A stretch of 64,000 bases of DNA, from NCBI RefSeq assembly GCF_015352425.1, contig NZ_JADKNH010000002.1, positions 233,169-297,168 of the forward strand, written 5' to 3'. Source of the stretch: Fusibacter ferrireducens (GTDB taxonomy: Bacteria; Bacillota; Clostridia; Peptostreptococcales; Acidaminobacteraceae). Below are positions 24,582-32,114 of the stretch, one piece after another. The notes beneath the pieces are model-generated. The model was not told the origin of the DNA. It made no database searches and saw nothing but the letters and a program-made list of their open reading frames with translations. The position numbers and the translations under genes are program-made. Positions within the stretch are counted from its first letter, which is position 1, and every line of letters begins with the position of its first letter.

Positions 24582-25043
24582 ATGAACAATTTAATATTTG
24601 AAAAATCAATTTTATACAATCAACTTTTTAAAGAACTTGATCAATTGTATCGAAATTATGCAAAAGACAGTGGATTATCAGATACTATGTTTTGGATTCT
24701 ATATTTCATTCAGGAGCAAAATGAAGCCTATACGCAAAAAGAACTCTGTGATATTTGGTTTTATAGCAAGCAAACCGTCAACTCCGCCTTGAAAAATCTT
24801 GAAAGCCAAAACCTAATTAAATTAACGCCTTCACCAAATAATCGCAAGAAAAAACAAATATTTTTAACGCCATCTGGTAAAGAACTTGCTACTAAAATAA
24901 TTGTTCCCTTAATGAAAGCCGAAGAAAGTGCTCTTTCAAAAATGGGCGAAAAGAGCTTTGATGAATTTTTACGACTTACAAAAGAACATATTAATCTACT
25001 AAATATTGAAATGCAAAAAATATCAAATACACTATCAAAATAA
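24582..25043 (+). CDS. MarR-family repressor of the MATE exporter
   Basis: A 153-aa winged-helix regulator. The HTH and wing are in YTQKELCDIWFYSKQTVNSALKNLESQNLIKLTPSPNNRKKKQIFLTPSG (about residues 47-97), and the N- and C-terminal helices form the dimer interface. AAAGGATGACTT precedes the ATG. Two operators overlap its promoter, so it is autorepressed. The MATE gene is 88 bp downstream in the same direction; MarR proteins usually release DNA when they bind the transporter substrate. Confidence 0.9.
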   Translation: MNNLIFEKSILYNQLFKELDQLYRNYAKDSGLSDTMFWILYFIQEQNEAYTQKELCDIWFYSKQTVNSALKNLESQNLIKLTPSPNNRKKKQIFLTPSGKELATKIIVPLMKAEESALSKMGEKSFDEFLRLTKEHINLLNIEMQKISNTLSK

Positions 25044-25067
25044 TTCAATCAAGCTGTATATCAAGTG

Positions 25068-25104
25068 CGCTAGGTTATTTATAACCGAACGCCCTTTTTA
25101 TTGC
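25068..25104 (+). terminator. Hairpin between marR and the MATE gene
   Basis: An imperfect inverted repeat (GCGCTAGGTTAT with ATAACCGAACGC) with a short loop is followed by CCCTTTTTA. It may act as a weak terminator or attenuator that lowers exporter expression relative to the repressor. Confidence 0.5.
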
Positions 25105-25131
25105 ATTAAAAAACTACTGGAGGAACAATCA

Positions 25132-26463
25132 TTGAGAATACAATTATCCGATCATTTTACTTATAGAAAATTATTGCGCTTTGTTATATCACCAATTCTT
25201 ATGATGATGTGTACATCTTTGTATACTATTGTGGATGGTTTTTTCGTATCAAATTTTGTAGGCAAAACATCGTTTGCTGCAGTAAACTTAATTATGCCAA
25301 TAGTAATGGGAATTGGTTCGATTGGCTTTATGATTGGAACAGGTGGCAGTGCAGTTGTTTCAAAGACTTTGGGAGAAGGTCATTCCAAAAAGGCTAATCA
25401 GTACTTTTCCATGTTAGTTTATAGTGCTATAGTTATCGCTATTGCATTTTCAATTCTTGGGATTGTATTCCTCAGACCTATCTCTACTTTGCTCGGAGCT
25501 ACCGATCAATTACTAGAAGATTGCATCATCTACGGACGAATTATATTTATTGCCATGCCAGCTTTTATTTTGCAGAATATTTTTCAAAACTTTTTTATTA
25601 CCGCTGAAAAGCCCTCATTAAGCTTGAAAATATCAATTATAGCAGGAATTACAAACGCAGTATTAGATTTCATATTTATGGCCGTTTTTCATTGGGGAAT
25701 TGTTGGAGCCGCCATTGCTACAGGAATGGGACAACTTGTGGGAGGCATTATTCCAATTTATTATTTTTCTAAAAGAAATGATAGCCTTCTAAAACTTACA
25801 AAAACTAGATTTTCTAAAATGATACTTTTAAAATCTTGTACAAACGGTTCCTCAGAAATGGTGACAAACCTCTCCACTTCACTAATAAGCATCCTCTATA
25901 ACTTTCAACTAATGAAAATTGCTGGCGAAAACGGCATTGCTGCATATGGTATTATTATGTACGTCAATTTTATATTTATGGCGATATTTTTAGGTTTCTC
26001 TATTGGTACTGCGCCACTTATCGGTTATCATAACGGAGCAGCCAATTATTCTGAGCTAAAAAGTTTATTTCGTAAAAGTCTTACGTTAATCGTTATATCG
26101 GGTCTAGTTCTTACATTTATTGCTGAATTATTCGCTATTCCTCTTGTAAAAATCTTTTCTGGATACGATTTTGAACTATTTAATATGACTTATCACGGTT
26201 TCAAGCTATACGCAATCGCATTTATGTTTATGGGGATAAATGTTTGGGGCTCAGCATTTTTTACCGCGCTCAACAACGGCATTGTTTCTGCAACCATTTC
26301 TTTTTTAAGAACATTTATATTTCAAGTAATTGGTATTTTCGTATTGCCATTATTATTTGGTGTAAATGGTATTTGGTTGGCCATTATATTTTCTGAATTA
26401 TCTGCTTTACTTGTTACCATCGCATTTTTTATTAACAACAAATATAGATATTCATATGCATAA
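25132..26463 (+). CDS. MATE-family multidrug efflux transporter
   Basis: A 443-aa, 12-helix membrane exporter. The N-terminal motif RKLLRFVISPILMMMCTSLYTIVDGFFVSNFVG and GTGGSAVVSKTLGEG are characteristic of the MepA-like MATE subgroup, which exports cationic drugs using H+ or Na+. I place the start at the TTG at 25132, because GGAGGAACAATCA precedes it; the longer frame overlaps marR and encodes unrelated basic sequence. It is the target gene of the MarR regulator. Two six-helix bundles are evident from the hydrophobic pattern. Confidence 0.9.
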   Translation: MRIQLSDHFTYRKLLRFVISPILMMMCTSLYTIVDGFFVSNFVGKTSFAAVNLIMPIVMGIGSIGFMIGTGGSAVVSKTLGEGHSKKANQYFSMLVYSAIVIAIAFSILGIVFLRPISTLLGATDQLLEDCIIYGRIIFIAMPAFILQNIFQNFFITAEKPSLSLKISIIAGITNAVLDFIFMAVFHWGIVGAAIATGMGQLVGGIIPIYYFSKRNDSLLKLTKTRFSKMILLKSCTNGSSEMVTNLSTSLISILYNFQLMKIAGENGIAAYGIIMYVNFIFMAIFLGFSIGTAPLIGYHNGAANYSELKSLFRKSLTLIVISGLVLTFIAELFAIPLVKIFSGYDFELFNMTYHGFKLYAIAFMFMGINVWGSAFFTALNNGIVSATISFLRTFIFQVIGIFVLPLLFGVNGIWLAIIFSELSALLVTIAFFINNKYRYSYA

Positions 26464-26467
26464 TCGG

Positions 26468-26490
26468 GGGATCTCCTTAGATCCCTTTAT
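26468..26490 (+). terminator. Terminator of the MATE gene
   Basis: GGGATCT (26468-26474) and AGATCCC (26479-26485) form a 7-bp stem with a CCTT loop, followed by TTTAT, 4 bp after the MATE stop codon. Confidence 0.7.
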
Positions 26491-26531
26491 TAGTGCCAAA
26501 TAGGTTTTTTTATTCCAATTAATGAAGATAA

Positions 26532-26568
26532 AAAAGATGCATTGCATACAAACAAAGCACCTTTTCAT
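26532..26568 (-). terminator. Terminator of the guanidine-exporter operon
   Basis: Downstream of the radical SAM gene the minus strand forms AAAAGGTGC with GCATCTTTT (one mismatch) and then a T-run (TTTTTT). It ends the gdx-B3/4-radical SAM unit. Confidence 0.55.
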
Positions 26569-26590
26569 AGTTCTATATTTTCCGACTAAC

Positions 26591-27295
26591 TTATCTTTTG
26601 TACAATCCATTATCATTTACTAACTCATTTTCAATACGTTTCAACACATCGTTCGAGATACCAAGTTTTTTCTCAAAAATTCCATCCAGTGTCATGACAA
26701 TAATTTCGTCAGGTTTAATCATTCTTATCATCTTAGACATTTTCTCAACAGCTTCAGTGTTATCATTATACCCTTTTATAATTGTTACTTCTAAAATGAA
26801 CTTGCCTCTATAATTATTATTGAACATGGCCATATTAAAAACGTGGTCTTCCAGAGTATACCCATCTATCGGTCGCTGCAGTTTTTGAAAATCAGCTTCA
26901 TTAACTACTTTTATTTCTCCAATGACCTCATCACATTTTTCTGCAATAACTTTGTATTTTGAATCATTCAGTAAGTACCCGTTAGATAATAGTTTTACTT
27001 TGATACCTTTTGATTTAATACAATCAATAATCTCATCAATCTTAGAATGAACAAGGGCTTCACCAGCAGAATTTATAAACACCAACTCGGGATTTGTAGA
27101 TTCAATCTTCTGCTCCAGTTCTTGTATACATTCTTTTGTGTTATCAAACTCTTGCACCTCGTCAGTTTGATTCTTTGACCTGCCAATAGGGCAAAATATG
27201 CAATCAAAGTTACAATATTTTTCAGGAAGAATATTTACTTCTAATACATTTTTACCGTTCTCAACATAAATATCTTTATACTTAAACTTGTTCAT
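26591..27295 (-). CDS. Radical SAM protein in the guanidine riboswitch operon
   Basis: A 234-aa radical SAM enzyme with the cluster motif CNFDCIFC (Cys28, Cys32, Cys35), a partial TIM barrel and the SAM-binding GEALVHSKIDE segment. It resembles the compact wyosine-synthase-like or activase-like group that acts on small molecules or proteins, but no C-terminal extra cluster is seen and the substrate is unknown. It follows the B3/4-domain gene by 13 bp and is the last gene of the riboswitch-controlled operon. A link to guanidine metabolism is inferred only from this arrangement. Confidence 0.8.
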   Translation of the reverse strand: MNKFKYKDIYVENGKNVLEVNILPEKYCNFDCIFCPIGRSKNQTDEVQEFDNTKECIQELEQKIESTNPELVFINSAGEALVHSKIDEIIDCIKSKGIKVKLLSNGYLLNDSKYKVIAEKCDEVIGEIKVVNEADFQKLQRPIDGYTLEDHVFNMAMFNNNYRGKFILEVTIIKGYNDNTEAVEKMSKMIRMIKPDEIIVMTLDGIFEKKLGISNDVLKRIENELVNDNGLYKR

Positions 27296-27308
27296 AATAT
27301 CTCCTTCA

Positions 27309-28013
27309 TTAAAACTCGATGTATCGATTATTAATATCTAATACAAACACTTTGCACTTTGCTACAAGTTTATGTGCAACATTTTCCTGCAAATAAGCAA
27401 GTGCTGAATTAAAATCTTCTTCTCTTTCAGAATCAACGGATTCAATGCATAGAAAAGCGTTTTTAGTTTCTTCTGTTAGCATTGTTCGAACGGCTTCTCT
27501 CCAGTTCCAACATCTGCAAATAGCGCCTGCATCATCTTTATAAATTAGCTCATCTTCCAACGGTGGCTCACTCTTTTCACTACCAAGTGTAACGAAATCT
27601 TCATTACCCTCGGCAAAAGCAAGTCTTACATCGCCATCAAACTTATCAATATCCTCTCCACCATTGGGTAATGCATATCTCATTGAACAGGAATTATATA
27701 TATCAACTAAAGGATTAATTGTTCCTACTGCATTACTTTTACTAACTCTCTTAAGTAGAGCTTCTATGGATGATCGAGCACCTTTTTTTGTTTTAAACTT
27801 CTGAAAAGCCTCTCTCCACACTTTTATGACTCTGTTTCCGCTTAATGTATCAGAATTCAGATGCTTAACAGCTTGTTTTTGTGCATCTATTAGCATCTCT
27901 GAATAAGATTGTTTGTTATCGTATACATTGCTTAAATTTTCTGCAATTACTATACCTATCTTAGCTTGAGGAAATAGCTCCCAAAACGAATCTTCAACAA
28001 TAAATTTTCTCAT
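27309..28013 (-). CDS. B3/4-domain protein (PheT-like)
   Basis: A 234-aa protein with the B3/4 tRNA-binding/editing-like fold found in the beta subunit of phenylalanyl-tRNA synthetase. Characteristic segments are GNRVIKVWREAFQKFKTKKGARSSIEALLKRVSK, the PLVDIYNSCSMRYALPNGGED loop, and IYKDDAGAICRCWNWREA. Stand-alone B3/4 proteins occur in many bacteria; editing of misacylated tRNA or amino acid binding has been suggested but not settled. It lies 12 bp after the Gdx exporter gene under the guanidine-I riboswitch. Confidence 0.8.
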   Translation of the reverse strand: MRKFIVEDSFWELFPQAKIGIVIAENLSNVYDNKQSYSEMLIDAQKQAVKHLNSDTLSGNRVIKVWREAFQKFKTKKGARSSIEALLKRVSKSNAVGTINPLVDIYNSCSMRYALPNGGEDIDKFDGDVRLAFAEGNEDFVTLGSEKSEPPLEDELIYKDDAGAICRCWNWREAVRTMLTEETKNAFLCIESVDSEREEDFNSALAYLQENVAHKLVAKCKVFVLDINNRYIEF

Positions 28014-28025
28014 AATAAACCTCCA

Positions 28026-28340
28026 TTAACTACATATTTTTAAACCTATTACGCCGAATACAATACAAAATATACTCAGCAGTTTGAATCCTGAAATCAC
28101 TTCTCCAAATAACAAAATACTCAATACCACGGTTCCCATAGTGCCAATTCCTGTCCACATTGCATAAGCCGAACTTAAGGGTATTTTCTCCGATGCTAAA
28201 GTAAGAAAATACACGCTTAGTAGCATAAACACTATGGATAGAACGCTAGGTATAAGCTTAGTAAATCCATTTGTATATTTGATTCCAACAGCCCATACAA
28301 CCTCTGATATACCCGCTAAAAATAGATAAAACCAGTGCAT
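28026..28340 (-). CDS. gdx: Guanidinium exporter Gdx (SMR family)
   Basis: A 104-aa, four-helix small multidrug resistance protein. The N-terminus FLAGISEVVWAVGIKYT has the essential glutamate (Glu13) in the Gdx/SugE-type context G-I-x-E-x-x-W-A, rather than the drug-exporting EmrE context. Dual-topology dimers export guanidinium in exchange for protons. The gene lies directly behind a guanidine-I riboswitch, which independently supports the substrate. AAAGGAGATTATT precedes the ATG. Confidence 0.93.
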   Translation of the reverse strand: MHWFYLFLAGISEVVWAVGIKYTNGFTKLIPSVLSIVFMLLSVYFLTLASEKIPLSSAYAMWTGIGTMGTVVLSILLFGEVISGFKLLSIFCIVFGVIGLKICS

Positions 28341-28382
28341 AATAATCTCCTTTCTTTCTGTGGAGATATATTATTGTCCGAT

Positions 28383-28430
28383 AAAAACAAAAAAGCCTAG
28401 GAAATATAATAATATATCTCCCAGGCTTTT
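28383..28430 (-). terminator. Expression-platform terminator of the guanidine riboswitch
   Basis: On the minus strand AAAAGCCTGGGA pairs with TCCTAGGCTTTT over an AT-rich loop, followed by TTTTTTGTTTTT. The upstream arm overlaps the aptamer 3' end, so ligand binding would prevent terminator formation and switch gdx on. Confidence 0.88.
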
Positions 28431-28505
28431 ATCCTTCCGTGTACACATTGCTGTGCGTTTTCTCTCGGACCTGCTAGTAAATACTACGGAACCCTAGAAA
28501 ACTTT
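28418..28505 (-). ncRNA. Guanidine-I riboswitch (ykkC class)
   Basis: The minus strand carries the class signature: CTAGGGTTCCG (28497-28487), GCAGGTCCGAGAG about 25 nt later, a variable stem (ACGCACAGCAATGTGT), and ACGGAAGGATAAAAGCC, leading into a terminator. Guanidine-I riboswitches activate SMR exporters and guanidine-metabolism genes. Here the riboswitch sits 80 bp before gdx. A promoter should lie just upstream (28510-28550). Confidence 0.95.
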
Positions 28506-28588
28506 TTACTGTATTAAATTAAGACCATACTACTAAACAATATGGTTTTTGTCAACATTCTAATTGTACAGTGTTGTAATTTCAGGGT

Positions 28589-28686
28589 TTGGGACATCGT
28601 CCCAAGTACTTATAGGGCATGGGAGACTCCCATCGAGCACAATGTCATACATTGTGGAAGCTTGCCCTCATGAAAGCAGAGCTTTC
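28589..28686. other. Cluster of four perfect tri-loop hairpins, partly nested
   Basis: Four hairpins each have a 3-nt loop: TTGGGAC/GTCCCAA (28589-28605), ATGGGA/TCCCAT (28619-28633), CACAATGT/ACATTGTG (28638-28656) and GAAAGC/GCTTTC (28672-28686). AGGGCA (28614-28619) can pair with TGCCCT (28663-28668) to enclose hairpins 2 and 3 in a three-way junction. The block lies between the riboswitch and the PD-(D/E)XK-like gene. It may be a structured RNA or a single-strand DNA structure; the strand is unknown. Confidence 0.6.
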
Positions 28687-29391
28687 CTATTCGGTCTTTG
28701 GGGTATTGAAAAATAAGTCATCACGCTCTGACTCAAACATTAAATATTTGAATTGACCATTTCTCTTGTCATCAAACTTGCTGTAATCATGCCATTTCAG
28801 TTTATAACTTCCAGTCAAAACAATAGGTTCTTCTCTATTCTTCATTGTTCCAACACCTGTATGCTCTGCCCATGCCATACTGCCTGTGACAACACCACCA
28901 TCTGCAATACTAAATTCGGCACAACAGGTATTTTCTCTACTGTCCTTTTTCCAATAACTCGGATCATTTGTAAGCATAATGACATGACCATTCACAAATT
29001 TGTCGTGATCATGAAGGACATTTTCTACTCTAAATACATCTTTGAGTACATCATATTTCCCCAAATCTTGAGCCCCATGATTTTTCAGATGAAATTCTTC
29101 TGCATCAAATATAACGTTCTTTTTCAAAGTCTTATATTTCAATTCGATTGGGATGTATTGATCTTCACAAATCACTAGCATATCAATATGATAAACCTTA
29201 TCGTCAATTTTATATGCATATTCAAGGCGAACCTCAACATCAGGATATTCACGTTGTATTTCCCATGCTAAAGCAAACTGAAAATCAGCTTCCGAATGAA
29301 ATATTTGTCGCTTTGACTTTAACTTGGTCATGATTAGATTCATATCTAGTTTTATTGAAATCGCCCCCTTTGTTAAGTTTAATTCAGCCAA
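28687..29391 (-). CDS. PD-(D/E)XK nuclease-like protein
   Basis: A protein of up to 234 aa. The segment YHIDMLVICEDQYIPIELKYK has Asp70, then Glu83-Leu-Lys85, the D-x(n)-E-x-K core of PD-(D/E)XK nucleases, on two predicted beta strands. An upstream helix with Glu34 (HSEADFQFALAWEIQ) fits the fold. The C-terminal half (ADGGVVTGSMAWAEHTGVGTM) is unfamiliar. The start is uncertain: TTG at 29391, or ATG at 29341-29343 behind GGGGG. It is flanked by the tri-loop hairpins and ICE genes. A restriction, repair or defence role is possible. Confidence 0.6.
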   Translation of the reverse strand: MAELNLTKGAISIKLDMNLIMTKLKSKRQIFHSEADFQFALAWEIQREYPDVEVRLEYAYKIDDKVYHIDMLVICEDQYIPIELKYKTLKKNVIFDAEEFHLKNHGAQDLGKYDVLKDVFRVENVLHDHDKFVNGHVIMLTNDPSYWKKDSRENTCCAEFSIADGGVVTGSMAWAEHTGVGTMKNREEPIVLTGSYKLKWHDYSKFDDKRNGQFKYLMFESERDDLFFNTPKTE

Positions 29392-29448
29392 TACTATTTT
29401 CTCATAAATATAAAACTAATTCATCAACTATTGTAAACTTCTGTAATT

Positions 29449-29862
29449 TTATATAAATTCAATTTCCATATCTTCATCCAACTCTCCAGAAATTTGTTTT
29501 CCAATATCCCCGTTAAATCTCATATCAATTCCACCTTTGGCAATTAGAAAATTCTTTCGATCCAAGTTATAAAACAAATCTCTTGGTGTTGTGTACTCAT
29601 CTTCATAGCCATTAAAAAGATTATAAGCAAGTCTGACTAATGCCTTACTGCTAGAACACAAGTCCACTTGGTCAGTTGATAGTACTTCTGGATTGATTTC
29701 ATGATTCTTAAAATCATATATATGCTGCCGTTTTACAAATAGATCTTCGTTACCACCAATGATATAAAAGAGCGACATTCTCTCTAAATCCTTTGGATGG
29801 GTTCGATCTTTAAGAATCATATTTTGAAAATTATACGCATGATCTTCATTTAAAAAATACAT
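29449..29862 (-). CDS. DUF6075-type ICE protein
   Basis: A 137-aa acidic protein with FLNEDHAYNFQNMI at its start, SLFYIIGGNEDLF and CSSSKALVRLAYNLFNGYED in the middle. I recognise this as the DUF6075 pattern found in Firmicutes ICEs. The function is unknown. The acidic C-terminus (GELDEDMEIEFI) is like those of neighbouring ICE proteins. It lies 12 bp after the DUF3991/TOPRIM gene. Confidence 0.7.
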   Translation of the reverse strand: MYFLNEDHAYNFQNMILKDRTHPKDLERMSLFYIIGGNEDLFVKRQHIYDFKNHEINPEVLSTDQVDLCSSSKALVRLAYNLFNGYEDEYTTPRDLFYNLDRKNFLIAKGGIDMRFNGDIGKQISGELDEDMEIEFI

Positions 29863-29874
29863 TGCTGCCTCCTT

Positions 29875-30837
29875 TCAAAGCCCCATTTCTTCTTCAGTAT
29901 CCCGTTCTATCTCATAATAAGTCTTCGGTTCTCTTAATTGACTTTGTTGTAAATTGCTTTTTATCATCAACAGATCTTCATTAAAATCCTTACCTGTTGG
30001 GCTATGCCTTAGTAGCTTATATTTCTCATGATATTTTTCATTAAACTGCTGACAGGCAAAATGTCCTGCTTCATCATTGTCGAGGCAGAGCATAATTCTA
30101 TTGATTTCTGGATGTTGCTTTAAGTAATAATCTAGCGCTCGATCGGCAACACCTCCAAGCGATAGCATATGATGTTCAAAAGATTCAATTCCATGATATT
30201 GGAGTAAGGTTAAATAGCTCATCAGATCAATAGGTGATTCAAAGACACATACTGTCGTACTGCTTCCCTCATAACAAAAAGGAAATGCCTTATCCGAGTT
30301 TTTTACATCTCCTCGATAGGAATTTCCCCTTGTATTAGTACTACGTACACTGGCATACTTAGCCTCATGTCTTTCATCATAACCTATGAAGACACAGCTC
30401 TTATGAGCATTTTCATATAACTTATCCTGAATGATAAAATCATAGACGACTTCTTTATCAATTCCTCTTGACTGAATGAGATAAGCTATGACGTGTTTAT
30501 AGGTATCATTTTTATCCGGCAATACAAATGGTCCTCTTTCTTTACTTAATGGTTTTGGCCTTGGTGTAAAATCACTTTTTTCTACACTAAGAAGTGTATA
30601 GACTGCATCGACCCAGTTCTTTCCTTCCACTTCCATAACAAATTGAATTGGACCCCCACCAACATCTCTAGAAAACCAATTCCATTTAGCTCCGGTTGCG
30701 TCGATGTAAAGTCCACCATATTTTTTGACTTTATAGGAATTGCCCACCTTTTTAAGTGTAAGTCCTATTTGCTCAGCATAGGCAATGAGATTGATACCGT
30801 TAGCTTCATCAATTTCAATTTCTGTATAACGCTTCAA
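29875..30837 (-). CDS. DUF3991/TOPRIM-domain protein (primase-like)
   Basis: A 320-aa protein. The N-terminal DUF3991 region (INLIAYAEQIGLTLKKVGNS, GAKWNWFSRDVGGGPIQFVM) resembles a DnaG-like zinc-binding domain that has lost its cysteines. The C-terminal TOPRIM core has VCVFESPIDLMSYLTLLQ and IMLCLDNDEAGHFACQQF, giving the E and DxD metal-binding residues. Such proteins are common in ICEs and plasmids and may prime the transferred strand. It overlaps the upstream 88-aa gene by 4 bp. Confidence 0.8.
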   Translation of the reverse strand: MKRYTEIEIDEANGINLIAYAEQIGLTLKKVGNSYKVKKYGGLYIDATGAKWNWFSRDVGGGPIQFVMEVEGKNWVDAVYTLLSVEKSDFTPRPKPLSKERGPFVLPDKNDTYKHVIAYLIQSRGIDKEVVYDFIIQDKLYENAHKSCVFIGYDERHEAKYASVRSTNTRGNSYRGDVKNSDKAFPFCYEGSSTTVCVFESPIDLMSYLTLLQYHGIESFEHHMLSLGGVADRALDYYLKQHPEINRIMLCLDNDEAGHFACQQFNEKYHEKYKLLRHSPTGKDFNEDLLMIKSNLQQSQLREPKTYYEIERDTEEEMGL

Positions 30838-31100
30838 AGGTTAGCACCCCCATCTAAATCACCAAAATTTATTGTTTCAATTTCTCCATCTAAGGCTTTA
30901 ATGATGCGTTTTAATACCCCTATTCTTTCATGTTCTTCATTAGCAAGTTCCAGTGATTTATGATGTAGCAAAAAATCTTTTGTGCCATAATCTAAAATAT
31001 AGCTTTTTATCATATACTTTGATCTGCCTTTTGTACCAAGAATCCAGGTAATGGTGTCTGCGTTGTTTTCTCGAATATGTTCTAACCTCTCTTGATTCAT
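30834..31100 (-). CDS. Hypothetical small ICE protein
   Basis: An 88-aa protein of unknown function, charged and mostly helical (LANEEHERIGVLKRIIKALD). GGGGGAACCG precedes the ATG. It is packed between the RadC-like and DUF3991 genes (12-bp gap and 4-bp overlap), so it is very likely a real, co-expressed gene. Confidence 0.65.
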   Translation of the reverse strand: MNQERLEHIRENNADTITWILGTKGRSKYMIKSYILDYGTKDFLLHHKSLELANEEHERIGVLKRIIKALDGEIETINFGDLDGGANL

Positions 31101-31112
31101 CGGTTCCCCCTC

Positions 31113-31820
31113 CTACAACTCCATTTCTTCATCCAATGATGCAAATTCAACTTGTTTTTCTTCAGCATCTGTCAGCTCAATAGGATCATAATTTGCAACA
31201 TCCATTTTATCGCCTGGCAACACCCCTTGTTCAGCCATTGAACTATAGCTATAACCACCCACGATAATGTGATCAATTACATTGATATTTAGTGGCTTGA
31301 AGATATCGACTATCCGTTGAGTTAATGCAATATCTTCACGGGAGGCTTTTAAACTTCCTCCAGGATGATTATGAGAAAGTAAAATACTACTGCAATCATT
31401 CGCAAGAGCCATTTTAAGGATGTCTCTTGGATATACAACTGCCATATTAGTTGATCCTTGCGACACTGTTTTTAATTCGATAATACTGTTGCTGTTGTCT
31501 AAAAAAGCAACTAAGAATCTTTCTTTGTCTTTCACTCCACCAAGTAAAGAAGCAAAGTATTTACCAGCATCGTCTGGAGATTTAAAAGTAATTTTCTCAT
31601 TTTCTTGATTCAGCTTCAGCACATTGTAAGAGGCGATAAATTCGTTAAGCTTATTGATTTTATCAAGCTGCCTTTCACTTGGTTCAACAACACCTGGATG
31701 TTCTAATACATTGAATGGGTTATTCTCTTTAGCATAACTTTTCAATTTGCTCATTGGAATTCCGGTCAGTTTATTTAAACTCTGAAAAAAGCTATCCGAA
31801 TGATTTTCATGAGTTGCCAT
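31113..31820 (-). CDS. RadC-family JAB-domain protein
   Basis: A 235-aa protein with the MPN/JAB metal site in ILLSHNHPGGSLKASREDIALT (about residues 146-167, H-x-H...D) and an upstream glutamate in FNSIIELKTVSQG. RadC/JAB proteins are frequent in mobile elements; a nuclease or peptidase activity is proposed but a repair role has not been confirmed. It lies next to the 82-aa and 88-aa genes in the same operon. The C-terminus is acidic (FASLDEEMEL). Confidence 0.85.
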   Translation of the reverse strand: MATHENHSDSFFQSLNKLTGIPMSKLKSYAKENNPFNVLEHPGVVEPSERQLDKINKLNEFIASYNVLKLNQENEKITFKSPDDAGKYFASLLGGVKDKERFLVAFLDNSNSIIELKTVSQGSTNMAVVYPRDILKMALANDCSSILLSHNHPGGSLKASREDIALTQRIVDIFKPLNINVIDHIIVGGYSYSSMAEQGVLPGDKMDVANYDPIELTDAEEKQVEFASLDEEMEL

Positions 31821-31821
31821 C

Positions 31822-32070
31822 TTACAGTCCCCCTTCCATAAGTGCTATTGATTTTGCCTTTGTTTCAATCACTTCTTTGAGTGCTTTAATCCTGTCTTTT
31901 TCATCTTCCTCAATTTCCAAAACGTCAACACTATTAAAGAGAGCCTCGATACCTACTTTTTCAATTACTTCAATCACGTTCTGCTCAGATCTATCCGAAA
32001 GTTCCAGTACCTCGCACATCAGCTCTATAACTTTTTCTTGTTCTAAATTTGGGATCAATTGTCTAGTCAA
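31822..32070 (-). CDS. Hypothetical acidic small ICE protein
   Basis: An 82-aa, strongly acidic, helical protein without a recognised family (LIPNLEQEKVIELMCEVLEL). The start is TTG with GGAAGGAGTGAAA upstream. One base separates it from the RadC-like gene. Confidence 0.65.
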   Translation of the reverse strand: MTRQLIPNLEQEKVIELMCEVLELSDRSEQNVIEVIEKVGIEALFNSVDVLEIEEDEKDRIKALKEVIETKAKSIALMEGGL

Positions 32071-32114
32071 TAGATTTCACTCCTTCCATCAAAAAAACAG
32101 AGGTTACCCCTCTG

